Source: Massilia sp. Root351 | Lineage (GTDB): Bacteria > Pseudomonadota > Gammaproteobacteria > Burkholderiales > Burkholderiaceae_D | Assembly (NCBI RefSeq): GCF_001425045.1 | Contig: NZ_LMDJ01000036.1 | Span: 124,001-188,000 of the forward strand | Length of the DNA: 64,000 nt | Direction of reading: 5' to 3' | Shown here: positions 1 through 7,178 of the stretch, in pieces | Layout of the letters: each line of letters begins with the position of its first letter | Numbering within the stretch: position 1 is the stretch's first letter | Translations under genes and position numbers: made by a program | The notes under the pieces: model-generated | The model's input: the letters and a program-made list of their open reading frames with translations, nothing else | Told to the model about the DNA's origin: nothing | Database searches by the model: none

Positions 1-318
1 GACGGCCCGTTATTCTCTCCGGAAGAGCGAGCGCAACTCATTCGCCAAGGAAGAACATACTATCAATTGGCATACTCAGCGCTAAAGCATGCTGGCTTTC
101 CGGGGAAGAATATCAAAGCCAGTGAGAATCTTGAGTTTGAGACGAATCTCAAGGAAGAGGCATACTATTTAGTGGACAGTGCAATTAACGACTACATCAA
201 AATTCCAGCACAGTATCTTCCTTCTGCACCATCCGAAGCCCTGCAAATATTGCTGGCCAAGCCATGGGAACTCCCGTTCTGTGAAGACGATGCCCTACAT
301 CGGGAGCAAAAAGCCTAG
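1..318 (+). CDS. Hypothetical protein, 5' end cut by the window
   Basis: The frame is open from the first base to a TAG at 316-318, giving 105 residues of the C-terminal part of a protein that starts outside the window. An internal TTG at 67 is in frame but the frame stays open upstream, so it is unlikely to be the true start. The visible part is mostly helical and polar, with no cysteine cluster, membrane segment or known motif. It lies on the strand opposite the leftward phage operon and converges on the antiterminator-like gene. I do not recognise the family. Base use is less GC-rich than the backbone, as in the rest of the phage segment. Confidence 0.55.
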   Translation, partial: DGPLFSPEERAQLIRQGRTYYQLAYSALKHAGFPGKNIKASENLEFETNLKEEAYYLVDSAINDYIKIPAQYLPSAPSEALQILLAKPWELPFCEDDALHREQKA

Positions 319-368
319 TCCGAGTTGGGCCAGGCTTCCAGGCCACTACTGACGAATCGATGCCTCCA

Positions 369-833
369 TCACGGAAGCGCCAATTCGGCAGTAGGCACGG
401 GACACCCCGGCAGGCAAGTTGTAGATCGAATGGTATCCGCGCCGTCCAGCCTTTTCAAGATGGCTAGCAAATTATTCTTGGCGCGCGCAACCACCAAGCG
501 CACGTGAGGCCCGCGCACTCCCTTCAACTTGACCCGCAGGCGGTCCTCCGGCAACTGGTGGATATACAGGTGCTTGAGGGCCGTACGGTCGTTGTAGTCG
601 CCGAGCATGCGCCAGGCTGCTTCCACGATCCATCCGTCCAGTTGGTCCGCAGTCACCAGGCCGCCGAGCGGGCGGATTTTCGCCGCCAGGACGTCCGCTG
701 CCGGCGGCGCTTCGGATGTGCGCAAGGCCACGTACCATTTCGCCCAACTGGCGCACGTAGCGTTCGCCGCGCTGCCGCTGCCTGCTTTAACCACGCGGCG
801 CCAGTTGTCCATCCGTGCTTCAAACTCTTTCAT
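369..833 (-). CDS. Phage antiterminator Q-like / late regulator (putative)
   Basis: A 154-residue basic, helical protein lying last in the leftward early operon, after the primase-helicase, which is where lambda-type phages keep their late antiterminator. The C-terminal half has an Ala/Leu/Arg-rich helix pattern with an LKGVRGPHVRLVVARAKNNL segment, which recalls small Q-like or DUF1133-type proteins, but I see no diagnostic metal site. I placed the start at the ATG ending at 833. A GTG at 869 would add 12 residues but has no Shine-Dalgarno sequence. The family call rests mainly on position and general appearance, so function is tentative. Confidence 0.5.
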   Translation of the reverse strand: MKEFEARMDNWRRVVKAGSGSAANATCASWAKWYVALRTSEAPPAADVLAAKIRPLGGLVTADQLDGWIVEAAWRMLGDYNDRTALKHLYIHQLPEDRLRVKLKGVRGPHVRLVVARAKNNLLAILKRLDGADTIRSTTCLPGCPVPTAELALP

Positions 834-910
834 CGCTATCCCATTCTGTTGTGTCACCACCGCCGCCACCCGGTCAGCGCGTGTTGTTACCGTTGTTCCT
901 AACCATCCAC

Positions 911-1094
911 ACTGCCAACATTACCCTCCACATCGGAGAGCCTGATTTTTACTAGCTTTGTTGACTCTGTTGGCAGTGTTGATAGTTAAATCTAAATTGA
1001 TATAAATAATTCCGTCCTTCCTGCTACTTTCTTACCCGTGGCTTACGTGCGCGTATGTGAGACAAAACCGCCAATACTGCCAACACTGCCAACA
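911..1094. repeat. Four copies of the 10-mer ACTGCCAACA beside an AT-rich tract (iteron-like)
   Basis: The 10-mer ACTGCCAACA occurs at 911-920, inverted at 968-977, and twice in tandem at 1076-1085 and 1085-1094, sharing one base. An AT-rich stretch lies at about 981-1012. This is the only content I see in the gene-free interval 834-1146, between the end of the primase-helicase gene and the antiterminator-like gene. Repeated binding sites next to an AT-rich tract and a replication gene are typical of iteron origins, but an operator for a late regulator is an alternative. Confidence 0.6.
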
Positions 1095-1146
1095 CCCCTG
1101 TATCCATGCGGGTTTGCGATGTGGGCGGCTTGCCTGATGTGGACGG

Positions 1147-3705
1147 TCAGCCCTCAACATCAATAAAATTCCGGTTCTTGTACGACTTCAGCGCCGTCTC
1201 AAACAGACCGCACGCCGACTCGGCCCACTCTCGCAGCGTCTTTCCCTCCGGATGCTCGCCGATGAGGAACACAATCCGCTGCTTCACTACCTCACCGTAC
1301 TCATACTTGATAGGCTGCTTCTTCAGCACCGCCCCCGCATACCGCTCGACGGAGGGGCTGAACATGGTCTGCGTCGTGTACCGAGACTCGCCTGAGCGGG
1401 CGCACCAAGTTTGGAACGCCTCGTATAGCTGGGTCACGCCTACGGTGATGAATGGAAGCGGCAACAGGCCACTGGACCATTCACGGTAGAAGCGCTCAGC
1501 TGGCGCCAGGCTCTTCTCGATCAGCTTGTCCTTCGCTTCGTTGTAGATCGGCTTCGTGTGCTCGTTGAAGTCGCCCATGTCCAGCTCGTGCATCAGGTAG
1601 TGGTAGAACGCCTCGATGCCGCCGGCTTTGATTTCTTCGGCCACGCCGATATAGAACTCCTTCGACAGTGCCGGCGGCGTCCACACAACCAGGTAACGGC
1701 GGTCGGTTTTGTCCAGCGCGAGCGGCTGCAGCTCATTCGACAGGAACACGAAGTTCATCTGGTTGCGCTCGCTGTGTTCCGGCAAACCCTTCGGGTTGAT
1801 GATGATGGTGTCGCCCGAAACCAAGTACTTGAGCTTGCCCTTCATCTGCTTCAGCTCGGCCCGTGTCACCACCTCGTCCGCAACCATGAAGAGCTTCATC
1901 GACGCCCAATCGTTAAACGGCGCTTCGAGTTGCTGGTTGCCGATCACGTAGCCGTACTCGCCGTAGATCGCCTTGACCACCTTCTCGAAGAAGAAGTTCT
2001 TACCGGAGCCCTCGTCGCCGTGCATGATGATCGACGTCTCCATCTTGGCGCCAGGGTTGCGCAGCGGGTACGCCAGCCAGCGGGCGATCCAAGTGAACAT
2101 ATCGTCGTTGCCGTCCACTAGGTGCAGCAGCAGCGTCTTGATTTGGATGCAGTTACCTTCCTTCGGCGTCATCTTCCACCCGCTGAACAGGTTGACCGTG
2201 GCCGTGGGGCCGCGCTCGGCCGGGCTGGGTGTCTCCGTCGGATCGAACACGATGTTCTTCTTCAGGACCCACTTACGTCCTTCGCCACCCCAAAATTTCA
2301 TGACGTCGTTGTTCTGCACCACCGTGCGCATGGCAGAGATCTTCATCAGCATGCGCTGCCGGCAATCCCATACCAGGTCTTCGCCGTAAATCAGGACAAA
2401 GTTTTCAAGCACGTCGTCCACGGCGTCCCAGTGCGCCTCGCCGTATTCCTTCTTGGACTTCTCTTTCTTGCGCGGCTTCACCGCGGCCCCCTCCCCCCCG
2501 GTGAAAAGCGGCGCGCTCTCGCCGAGCGGGATATCGTCCAGCTGCACAGCTTCCATGTCTTCCTGCAGCGGGTAGCCATAGTCTTCGGTCATGGCGTGCA
2601 CGGCGGCCATGAATTGGTCAGCAGCCGCCTCGACTGCAACTTCCGATTCGGGGGCCTCCGCCCCCGCTTGAATTCCCTCCTCTCCTCGCTGGGCTTGCCC
2701 AGCGCTGATTACGCCGCCGTCGCTTCCGGCCGGGGGCGGGGGGGCGACGGGCAAGTCAGCGGCTTCGCTTCCGCTGGGGGGACGGGGGGACAAAGAACCG
2801 GGTTTGATGGGAGGTGGAAGAACGGAGCGCGGTGGTTTCCAACCGCCGTCCATAGCCATTTTGAAGATGGTGGCTTCCGTAATATTCACGCCACGCTTGC
2901 CGAACGACGCCCAGCGCTTCTGACACTCCTCCATCCCCGCGTACTTGTCGGAGCGAGAAGACCAGTAGTCCCATACGCGGAGGCCAGCGTCGCCCAGAGC
3001 GCTGTACAGCCCCATCCCTACCCGGAACCAGACGTCGTATTCATCCGGGCTGATATGGGCCAGCGCCGCGTCCAGGCGCGCGCGCAGGTCGGCTCCGCCG
3101 GGGGGAAGGGGGGCCGTCGCGCGGGCCGGCGAAGCAGCAGGACGCGCGCTCTGGACGAGGACGCGCAGCCGGTCAAGTTCCGCGTCCGATATCGGATTGA
3201 TCGCCGAGGGCGAACCGCCGCACTGGATGCCAGTAAAGGTGAAGAACTGGCTGGAGCAAAACACCTCCAGCCCGATCTTGTCCGACTTGAACGTAGTTGT
3301 GGCGCCCGCGACAATGATGTGCAGGCCTTTGCCAGAAGGCGTGAATTCAGTGTAGGAGTTGCAGCCGGTAATTGCTGCCGTGGCCAAGTCGGAAAACTCC
3401 CCTGTCTCCTGGTCGAAGCAGTTGTCGATGTCGATACCGATCAGGCCATCACCTGCCAAGAATGCAAAACCGATGCCGCTATATGGGTTCGCCGTCTGCC
3501 GTTGAAGCGCCGCCATGGCGCGCTCGAACGTCACCAACTTCTTACGGTCGCCCGCAGTGCCTTGATCGCCGAAGCGCCGGCCACCACTCGCGTAGTACGG
3601 CATCTTTCGGGGCTTCTTCGCCGGATTGGGGTTCGGCTCAAATCGCCACAGGAGCCATTGCGCCCTCTCGCGCAGCTCTTGTGGAATTGCGTCAAAGTCG
3701 TGCAT
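1147..3705 (-). CDS. Phage primase-helicase (PrimPol-like, PriCT-2 and DUF5906/SF3-type helicase domains)
   Basis: This 852-residue protein is the likely replication initiator of the element. Residues 1-190 look like an archaeo-eukaryotic primase domain: IDIDNC at 91-96 supplies the paired acidic residues and SGKGLHI at 124-130 the later histidine. Around 215-290 is a PriCT-2-type module (HISPDEYDVWFRVGMGL). A Pro/Ala/Glu-rich linker of about 120 residues follows. The C-terminal half is a DUF5906/D5-like helicase with Walker A GDEGSGKNFF, then a FMVADEV acidic motif and an FLSNE sensor. The start ATG overlaps the upstream stop as TGATG, so translation is probably coupled. It lies in the cro operon and would be made early after induction. 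Confidence 0.88.
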   Translation of the reverse strand: MHDFDAIPQELRERAQWLLWRFEPNPNPAKKPRKMPYYASGGRRFGDQGTAGDRKKLVTFERAMAALQRQTANPYSGIGFAFLAGDGLIGIDIDNCFDQETGEFSDLATAAITGCNSYTEFTPSGKGLHIIVAGATTTFKSDKIGLEVFCSSQFFTFTGIQCGGSPSAINPISDAELDRLRVLVQSARPAASPARATAPLPPGGADLRARLDAALAHISPDEYDVWFRVGMGLYSALGDAGLRVWDYWSSRSDKYAGMEECQKRWASFGKRGVNITEATIFKMAMDGGWKPPRSVLPPPIKPGSLSPRPPSGSEAADLPVAPPPPAGSDGGVISAGQAQRGEEGIQAGAEAPESEVAVEAAADQFMAAVHAMTEDYGYPLQEDMEAVQLDDIPLGESAPLFTGGEGAAVKPRKKEKSKKEYGEAHWDAVDDVLENFVLIYGEDLVWDCRQRMLMKISAMRTVVQNNDVMKFWGGEGRKWVLKKNIVFDPTETPSPAERGPTATVNLFSGWKMTPKEGNCIQIKTLLLHLVDGNDDMFTWIARWLAYPLRNPGAKMETSIIMHGDEGSGKNFFFEKVVKAIYGEYGYVIGNQQLEAPFNDWASMKLFMVADEVVTRAELKQMKGKLKYLVSGDTIIINPKGLPEHSERNQMNFVFLSNELQPLALDKTDRRYLVVWTPPALSKEFYIGVAEEIKAGGIEAFYHYLMHELDMGDFNEHTKPIYNEAKDKLIEKSLAPAERFYREWSSGLLPLPFITVGVTQLYEAFQTWCARSGESRYTTQTMFSPSVERYAGAVLKKQPIKYEYGEVVKQRIVFLIGEHPEGKTLREWAESACGLFETALKSYKNRNFIDVEG

Positions 3706-4172
3706 CAGCTGCGCTCGCTCCCAGCAGCAGCGTGCAGCGCGGCACCGGCAAAGCTGCCCGGCCCTCTGTACGCCAGGCGCTCGTCACCAATGCGCGACGG
3801 GTGATTCCGGAAATCGAAAGCGCCCTCGCGGATGACCATTGGGCTTCGGCTACGGCCGCGAGGCGCACGCGACAGCGGGGACGGTGCATAGCGCGGACCA
3901 GCCGGCACGCCAGGCTGTTCACCTTCGTGATCGCCTTTCAAGCCGAGGAACTTGAGGCCGGCATCCGTTACGATGTACTGGATATCGTTTACAACGACGA
4001 GGCCGGACAGCAGGAGCCGGTCAATGACGTTCGCATGGAACTGATAGCCGGTGCCCTTCCAGCCGGCAATGCGCTGCCATTTGACGGCCGGGGCAACCCC
4101 GCCCATACCGTGAAGTGTCACGAGGCCGTTCGCAGCGGCGCTGCCCTTGCGTGGGAGTTGGTGGTTAGCCAT
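3705..4172 (-). CDS. Hypothetical phage early protein, between cII-like gene and primase
   Basis: A 155-residue protein whose ATG at 4172 overlaps the stop of the upstream YmfL-like gene and whose TGA overlaps the start of the primase-helicase gene. An ATG at 4196 is also in frame but lies further inside the upstream gene. Residues 25-95 contain short helices and a strand pattern (VVNDIQYIVTDAGLKFLG) suggestive of a winged-helix fold. The C-terminal 60 residues are Arg/Ser/Pro-rich and probably flexible. Genes in this position in lambdoid phages often assist replication, as helicase loaders do, but there is no P-loop here, so no function is assigned. Confidence 0.6.
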   Translation of the reverse strand: MANHQLPRKGSAAANGLVTLHGMGGVAPAVKWQRIAGWKGTGYQFHANVIDRLLLSGLVVVNDIQYIVTDAGLKFLGLKGDHEGEQPGVPAGPRYAPSPLSRAPRGRSRSPMVIREGAFDFRNHPSRIGDERLAYRGPGSFAGAALHAAAGSERS

Positions 4173-4653
4173 TGGCCACCTCTCGAACCGGCTCAAGCTT
4201 CAATGCCTTGCTGTGACGGCAGTAAACACTGAACATCAGGGCCAACAACGTTTCAGTCTTGCGGTGGAGTAGCTCGCCCTGTGCCTCCAGTTTGGCGCGC
4301 TCATCCTCGTCGATTTCGTCGTCGCCTATAGCTGCGGTGAAGGTGCTAAAGAGCACGCCCAGCTCGGCGTAATGCTGATTGAACATAGCTTGAATGGAAT
4401 CATTTTCGATCTCATCAACACCAGGCAGTTTGACGAACGTTCCCCCACTCGCGACAGCAATGGCCTCCGCAAATAGGGTCGTCCCTGACAGCTCCTGCAG
4501 CGTGAGCTGATCGTGCGTGGAGAGGGCCTGTCCCTTCGTCTCGTATGCACGATTCCGCAGCGAGTTCTCGGTCATCCCAAGGTACGCCGCTGCCACAGTC
4601 CAGGAACCGTTCACAGTTCCAATCATCTTCAGTACCGCTTTTCGCACATCCAT
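4165..4653 (-). CDS. YmfL-like (CII-type) phage regulatory protein
   Basis: A 162-residue protein with an N-terminal helix-turn-helix: residues 4-45 (AVLKMIGTVNGSWTVAAAYL, then GMTENSLRNR and the KGQ that follows) match the pattern of the YmfL/CII-like regulator family, including the LSGTTLFAEAIA segment at about 54-66. A Glu/Asp-rich helical region follows and probably mediates oligomerisation. It is the second gene of the cro operon, eight bases after cro, with AGGAT as ribosome-binding site, which is the position of cII in lambda. A role in establishing repressor synthesis is inferred from family and position only. Confidence 0.72.
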   Translation of the reverse strand: MDVRKAVLKMIGTVNGSWTVAAAYLGMTENSLRNRAYETKGQALSTHDQLTLQELSGTTLFAEAIAVASGGTFVKLPGVDEIENDSIQAMFNQHYAELGVLFSTFTAAIGDDEIDEDERAKLEAQGELLHRKTETLLALMFSVYCRHSKALKLEPVREVANG

Positions 4654-4661
4654 ACTAAATC

Positions 4662-4874
4662 CTAAAAAGTGTGGTTTTTACATTGATCTTGAAGAACTAC
4701 ACTTCCATCCGCGTCGAACTTGGACGGAAAGACGGCTCTCAGGTACATCAGCCTCGCCTTGGGAATGCCGTTCGCTCGCCAGTAAGAGACACTGGGCGGC
4801 TCGATGTTGAACATCTTTGCCACCACGCCCGTACCGCCGAGGTCGTCAATCAACCGCGAATGATTCGTGTGCAT
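4662..4874 (-). CDS. Cro-like repressor
   Basis: A 70-residue HTH protein of the Cro/YdaS type: LIDDLGGTGVVAKMFNIEPPSVSYWRANG forms the recognition unit in residues 8-36, and RAVFPSKF near 46-53 continues the typical pattern. It is the first gene of the leftward operon, preceded by GGGGTG at suitable spacing and by a promoter (TTGATG, 17 bp, TAACAT) whose spacer is filled by an operator. It is divergent from the repressor gene. By analogy it competes with the repressor for the shared operators and favours lytic growth. Confidence 0.78.
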   Translation of the reverse strand: MHTNHSRLIDDLGGTGVVAKMFNIEPPSVSYWRANGIPKARLMYLRAVFPSKFDADGSVVLQDQCKNHTF

Positions 4875-4902
4875 GTGTTCACCCCATGAAAAAGTGTTTC
4901 GA

Positions 4903-4931
4903 ATGTTAGATTAATCTAACTTTTTCATCAA
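4903..4931 (-). promoter_or_regulatory. PR-like promoter of the cro operon
   Basis: On the minus strand TTGATG (4931-4926) and TAACAT (4908-4903) are separated by exactly 17 bp. The spacer contains most of the perfect 16-bp operator at 4905-4920, which also touches the -10 element. Repressor bound there would block polymerase directly. Confidence 0.75.
4905..4920. promoter_or_regulatory. Repressor operator 1
   Basis: GTTAGATTAATCTAAC is a perfect 16-bp palindrome. It is the best-formed of five related sites in the element and overlaps the cro promoter. Confidence 0.8.
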
Positions 4932-4938
4932 GGAAAAT

Positions 4939-4954
4939 TTTAGCTAAATCTAAT
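4939..4954. promoter_or_regulatory. Repressor operator 2
   Basis: TTTAGCTAAATCTAAT matches the TTAG-N6-CTAA pattern of the flanking sites. It lies between the two divergent promoters, which is the usual place for cooperative repressor binding. Confidence 0.7.
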
Positions 4955-4963
4955 TTTAGTTAT

Positions 4964-4979
4964 ATTAGGATGATCTAAT
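4964..4979. promoter_or_regulatory. Repressor operator 3, overlapping the repressor start codon
   Basis: ATTAGGATGATCTAAT has the same half-sites. It covers the end of a -10-like TATATT (4961-4966) and the first two bases of the repressor ATG (4978-4980), so occupancy should shut off repressor synthesis, as OR3 does in lambda. Confidence 0.72.
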
Positions 4980-5349
4980 GAAATGGTTCGAACGACTCAG
5001 CGTGGCCCGAGAGGCCAAAGGCTTCAAGAAAGCCCACTTTGCCAAAGCGATTGGCGTAAAGCCTCCTACGATCACCGAGTGGGAACGAGGGGACACAGCG
5101 GCCCCATCAGCCACCAACGTCATGAACATCTGCAAAGTCTTGAACATCACGCCCGAATGGCTGATGTCTGGAGCGTCGCAGGGAGCGGAGGGCATTCCAC
5201 TGAAGACGTATTTCGGGAGTAATTCTGAGATTGCTGAGGCGGTTAGTTTGATGGAGCAAATGCCGGCGTACGAGCTGGCCCAAGCCCTTGGAATCATTAA
5301 GACCCTGGCGGGCACGAAGCGCCCTGAGCCTAGCCAACCGCAAAATTGA
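4978..5349 (+). CDS. Phage repressor, XRE-family HTH protein (CI-like, no peptidase domain)
   Basis: A 123-residue protein with an XRE helix-turn-helix in residues 4-63: RLSVAREAKGFKKAHFAKAI, then GVKPPTITEWERGD, ending in NICKVLNITPEWLMSG. The C-terminal 60 residues are helical and lack the Ser-Lys autocleavage domain of lambda CI, so induction by RecA-stimulated cleavage is unlikely. A likely -10 element (TATATT, 4961-4966) lies only 11 bases before the ATG, which predicts a leader of a few bases at most. It is divergent from cro and autoregulated through operator 3. A perfect terminator follows the stop. Confidence 0.82.
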   Translation: MKWFERLSVAREAKGFKKAHFAKAIGVKPPTITEWERGDTAAPSATNVMNICKVLNITPEWLMSGASQGAEGIPLKTYFGSNSEIAEAVSLMEQMPAYELAQALGIIKTLAGTKRPEPSQPQN

Positions 5350-5350
5350 A

Positions 5351-5376
5351 AAGCCCGCGTAAAGCGGGCTTTTTTG
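5351..5376 (+). terminator. Rho-independent terminator of the repressor gene
   Basis: AAGCCCGC (5351-5358) and GCGGGCTT (5364-5371) form a perfect 8-bp stem with a 5-base loop, followed by a T-tract. The A-rich 5' flank means it may also end the convergent Arc-family transcript. Confidence 0.9.
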
Positions 5377-5382
5377 TATTTG

Positions 5383-5712
5383 TCAGGCTTTAGGGGGTGT
5401 CAGCCGCCCAGTCAGTTCGAGCAGCATTTTCACACGCTCAGACTTCCGCTGTTCCTCAGGGAGTAGCGCCGCCAACTCCTCAACACCGATGGCCAGGAAT
5501 TCGATGACACCTGCGTGCAGCCGCGCTTCGCTGGCCTGCAAGGCTTGGTCTTCCTCCACAGTCCTCGCCAGGCGCAGCAGGATCTCAGTATTTACCGACC
5601 GCCCTTGCCGCACGCTGCTCTCAAAAATCGCGTCATGGAGCCACTCGGTTAACCGTAACGTGAACTTATGGTCAGTGCGGTCAGCGACAGGATTCTCTTC
5701 TTTTTGTGTCAT
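5383..5712 (-). CDS. Arc-family ribbon-helix-helix repressor
   Basis: A 109-residue protein with an Arc/MetJ-type ribbon-helix-helix at residues 14-52: KFTLRLTEWLHDAIFESSVR, then QGRSVNTEILLRL. The beta strand (FTLRL) and the RSVNTEI turn are the DNA-contact and dimer elements of this family. The rest is acidic and helical. It converges with the repressor gene and is preceded by a near-perfect 21-bp inverted-repeat operator and a -10-like TATACT. P22-like phages also carry Arc and Mnt in a secondary immunity region, so a role in a second regulatory switch is plausible but not proved. Confidence 0.8.
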   Translation of the reverse strand: MTQKEENPVADRTDHKFTLRLTEWLHDAIFESSVRQGRSVNTEILLRLARTVEEDQALQASEARLHAGVIEFLAIGVEELAALLPEEQRKSERVKMLLELTGRLTPPKA

Positions 5713-5746
5713 TCACCCAGCATACAAGGCTTGAACTGAGCGCGAA

Positions 5747-5767
5747 ATAGCGTCACCGTGACGCTAT
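5747..5767. promoter_or_regulatory. 21-bp inverted-repeat operator in front of the Arc-family gene
   Basis: ATAGCGTCAC (5747-5756) and GTGACGCTAT (5758-5767) are perfect inverted arms around one central base. The site lies just downstream of a minus-strand -10-like TATACT (5780-5775), where the transcript of the Arc-family gene should start. This suggests autorepression. Confidence 0.7.
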
Positions 5768-5937
5768 CTGCTACAGTATACGTTTCCCAGCGTACAACAA
5801 CATTTGCAAATGTGCAATGTTTGGAAATCGTTCGGTATTTTTCGAGGCCTCGAATTGGAGAGAAGGCTCGGGCTTAGGCCCTATCCCGCAGTAGCGCCTG
5901 AAGTAGAACCTGAAGCAATCTGAAAAGGATGTACGAA

Positions 5938-6246
5938 GTGAGAAACAAAAATCTTCCGACAGCACTCCCATTCGTCGGCCGCACCAAACACAAGCAATCC
6001 CTATCGTTTTGGACCACGCCCTGCAACGGGGACTATCTGCAAGGAACAAGGGACGGAGCAGATATGGCAAAGGCCTATGCTGAGTATGTAGCACAGGGTA
6101 ACGACATGCCCCCGATCCTTGCCCAGGTCGCGCTGGACATGCTAACAACTGAACAACTCCCCGAAGCGCTGCAAGGCCAAGTAGTGGGCTTCTTCAGCGT
6201 GCTTGAGCGGCTACTTGCACAGAAGACCACAAAAAACGGTAGCTAA
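5938..6246 (+). CDS. Hypothetical phage early protein
   Basis: A protein of about 102 residues. I chose the GTG at 5938 because AAAAGG at 5923-5928 is well spaced for it, whereas that sequence directly touches the ATG at 5929. The N-terminal half has a pattern seen in small betaproteobacterial prophage proteins (FWTTPCNGDYLQG, then TRDGADMAKAYAEYV); the C-terminal half is a leucine-rich helix. It lies between the Arc-family gene and the rightward early promoter. No catalytic motif is visible. Confidence 0.6.
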   Translation: MRNKNLPTALPFVGRTKHKQSLSFWTTPCNGDYLQGTRDGADMAKAYAEYVAQGNDMPPILAQVALDMLTTEQLPEALQGQVVGFFSVLERLLAQKTTKNGS

Positions 6247-6286
6247 AACTAATAAAAGTACGAACAAAACAACAACTACTCGTGAC

Positions 6287-6316
6287 AATTGGTGATAATT
6301 GGTGAGAATTGATGCC
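6287..6316 (+). repeat. Three 10-bp direct repeats upstream of the rightward early promoter
   Basis: AATTGGTGAT (6287-6296), AATTGGTGAG (6297-6306) and AATTGATGCC (6307-6316) follow each other at exactly one helical turn, 16 bp before the first PL-like operator. They may bind an activator or architectural protein. Confidence 0.55.
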
Positions 6317-6332
6317 ACCCTATGTAGCAAAT

Positions 6333-6348
6333 ATTAGATTTCTCTAAT
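6333..6348. promoter_or_regulatory. Repressor operator 4 (left operator)
   Basis: ATTAGATTTCTCTAAT matches the operators of the repressor-cro region (TTAG...CTAA arms). It lies just upstream of the -35 element of the rightward early promoter. Confidence 0.72.
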
Positions 6349-6353
6349 TTTTC

Positions 6354-6382
6354 TTGACCTAGATATTAGATTTATCTAATAT
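6354..6382 (+). promoter_or_regulatory. PL-like promoter with embedded operator 5
   Basis: TTGACC (6354-6359) and TAATAT (6377-6382) are spaced by 17 bp, a near-consensus housekeeping promoter. The operator ATTAGATTTATCTAAT (6365-6380) fills the spacer and the -10 element, the same design as in the cro promoter. It should drive the operon from 6416 to 10306. Confidence 0.85.
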
Positions 6383-6415
6383 CCACCCCGTTACTACAAA
6401 AACGCGGAGTGGATG

Positions 6416-6619
6416 ATGATTTCACCGTGCCTCACCCAGCAGCACGTCCCTGTTCCCACCTACAAGGTGCGGGTCGTCAAGATCATTGACGACCCATATG
6501 CGGGCCTGAAAGGTCACGCATACATCGAAGCGCGCAATCTTAAGACGCTTGTCCAACGTGTGCAGACGTCTGCACACGTTCAAGTGAATGTGCCTAACGA
6601 GGCCTGCAATGGCCGCTAA
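6416..6619 (+). CDS. Small hypothetical phage protein
   Basis: The first gene of the rightward early operon encodes about 67 residues. Two ATG codons are adjacent (6413 and 6416); GGAG ending near 6409 is better spaced for the second. The sequence reads as alternating strands (YKVRVVKIIDDPYAGLKGHA) without membrane or metal motifs. Its stop overlaps the start of the next gene. In lambda this position holds N, but there is no arginine-rich motif here, so I do not assign an antitermination role. Confidence 0.6.
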   Translation: MISPCLTQQHVPVPTYKVRVVKIIDDPYAGLKGHAYIEARNLKTLVQRVQTSAHVQVNVPNEACNGR

Positions 6620-7178
6620 ACCGTCCTCCCCACTGACGATCTCCGGCGGCACGCTTAGCGATTTCGCCACAGCGCTGACCTCGAGCGGAGCCCGACTCGA
6701 AAGCGCAACCCATAGCGCGCTCGATCTGCTCAACATGTCCGGCCATGCCGGTGCAGCCGGCGACACTGCGGATGATCTCAGAGTGGCGCTGGCAATGCAC
6801 GTGCACCTGGTGCGCGAGTTCAGCGTGCGCGTTCGCACTGCGGAATGCACCTGCGCCTATCACACTTGCGCGTCCAGCAGCTTTGGTGCGTACAGCCAGG
6901 CAGCCGATACGCAGGGGGACACGCCGTGCGCTATCTCCGTCACCCCATGCGAACCGGACCACGCCGCGCTTGCGCGCGCACACCGTCTACTGGCCATCCA
7001 AGGGTCGCTGGAAGACGCGCTGAAGGACAAGTCACTCGCTATCGCTATACGCCGCGTTGCCCGCAAACCCCACTACATGCCGGCGCCAGCAGGCAGGCCG
7101 TGGACGCCGCCGGCGCAAAGGCAACCTGCCAGCACATACCCCGATTTGAAACGCCAAGCGGCCAATGACCGCGATTAA
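6609..7178 (+). CDS. Hypothetical phage protein with Cys/His cluster
   Basis: A 189-residue protein starting at the ATG at 6609, which overlaps the preceding stop and has GAGG six bases upstream. Residues 1-75 are Ala/Ser/Thr-rich and helical. A CTCAYHTC cluster in the middle could bind metal. The C-terminal third is basic with Pro-rich segments. Its end overlaps the ParB-like gene by 14 bp, so the two are probably co-translated. No family is recognised. Confidence 0.6.
   Translation: MAAKPSSPLTISGGTLSDFATALTSSGARLESATHSALDLLNMSGHAGAAGDTADDLRVALAMHVHLVREFSVRVRTAECTCAYHTCASSSFGAYSQAADTQGDTPCAISVTPCEPDHAALARAHRLLAIQGSLEDALKDKSLAIAIRRVARKPHYMPAPAGRPWTPPAQRQPASTYPDLKRQAANDRD

Noticed and set aside
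316..360. Terminator after the first partial gene
   Set aside because: AAGCCT and AGGCTT arms exist but the stem has mismatches and no T-tract follows.
4978..5349. LexA-type self-cleaving repressor
   Set aside because: The protein ends after about 60 residues beyond the HTH and has no Ser-Lys peptidase domain.
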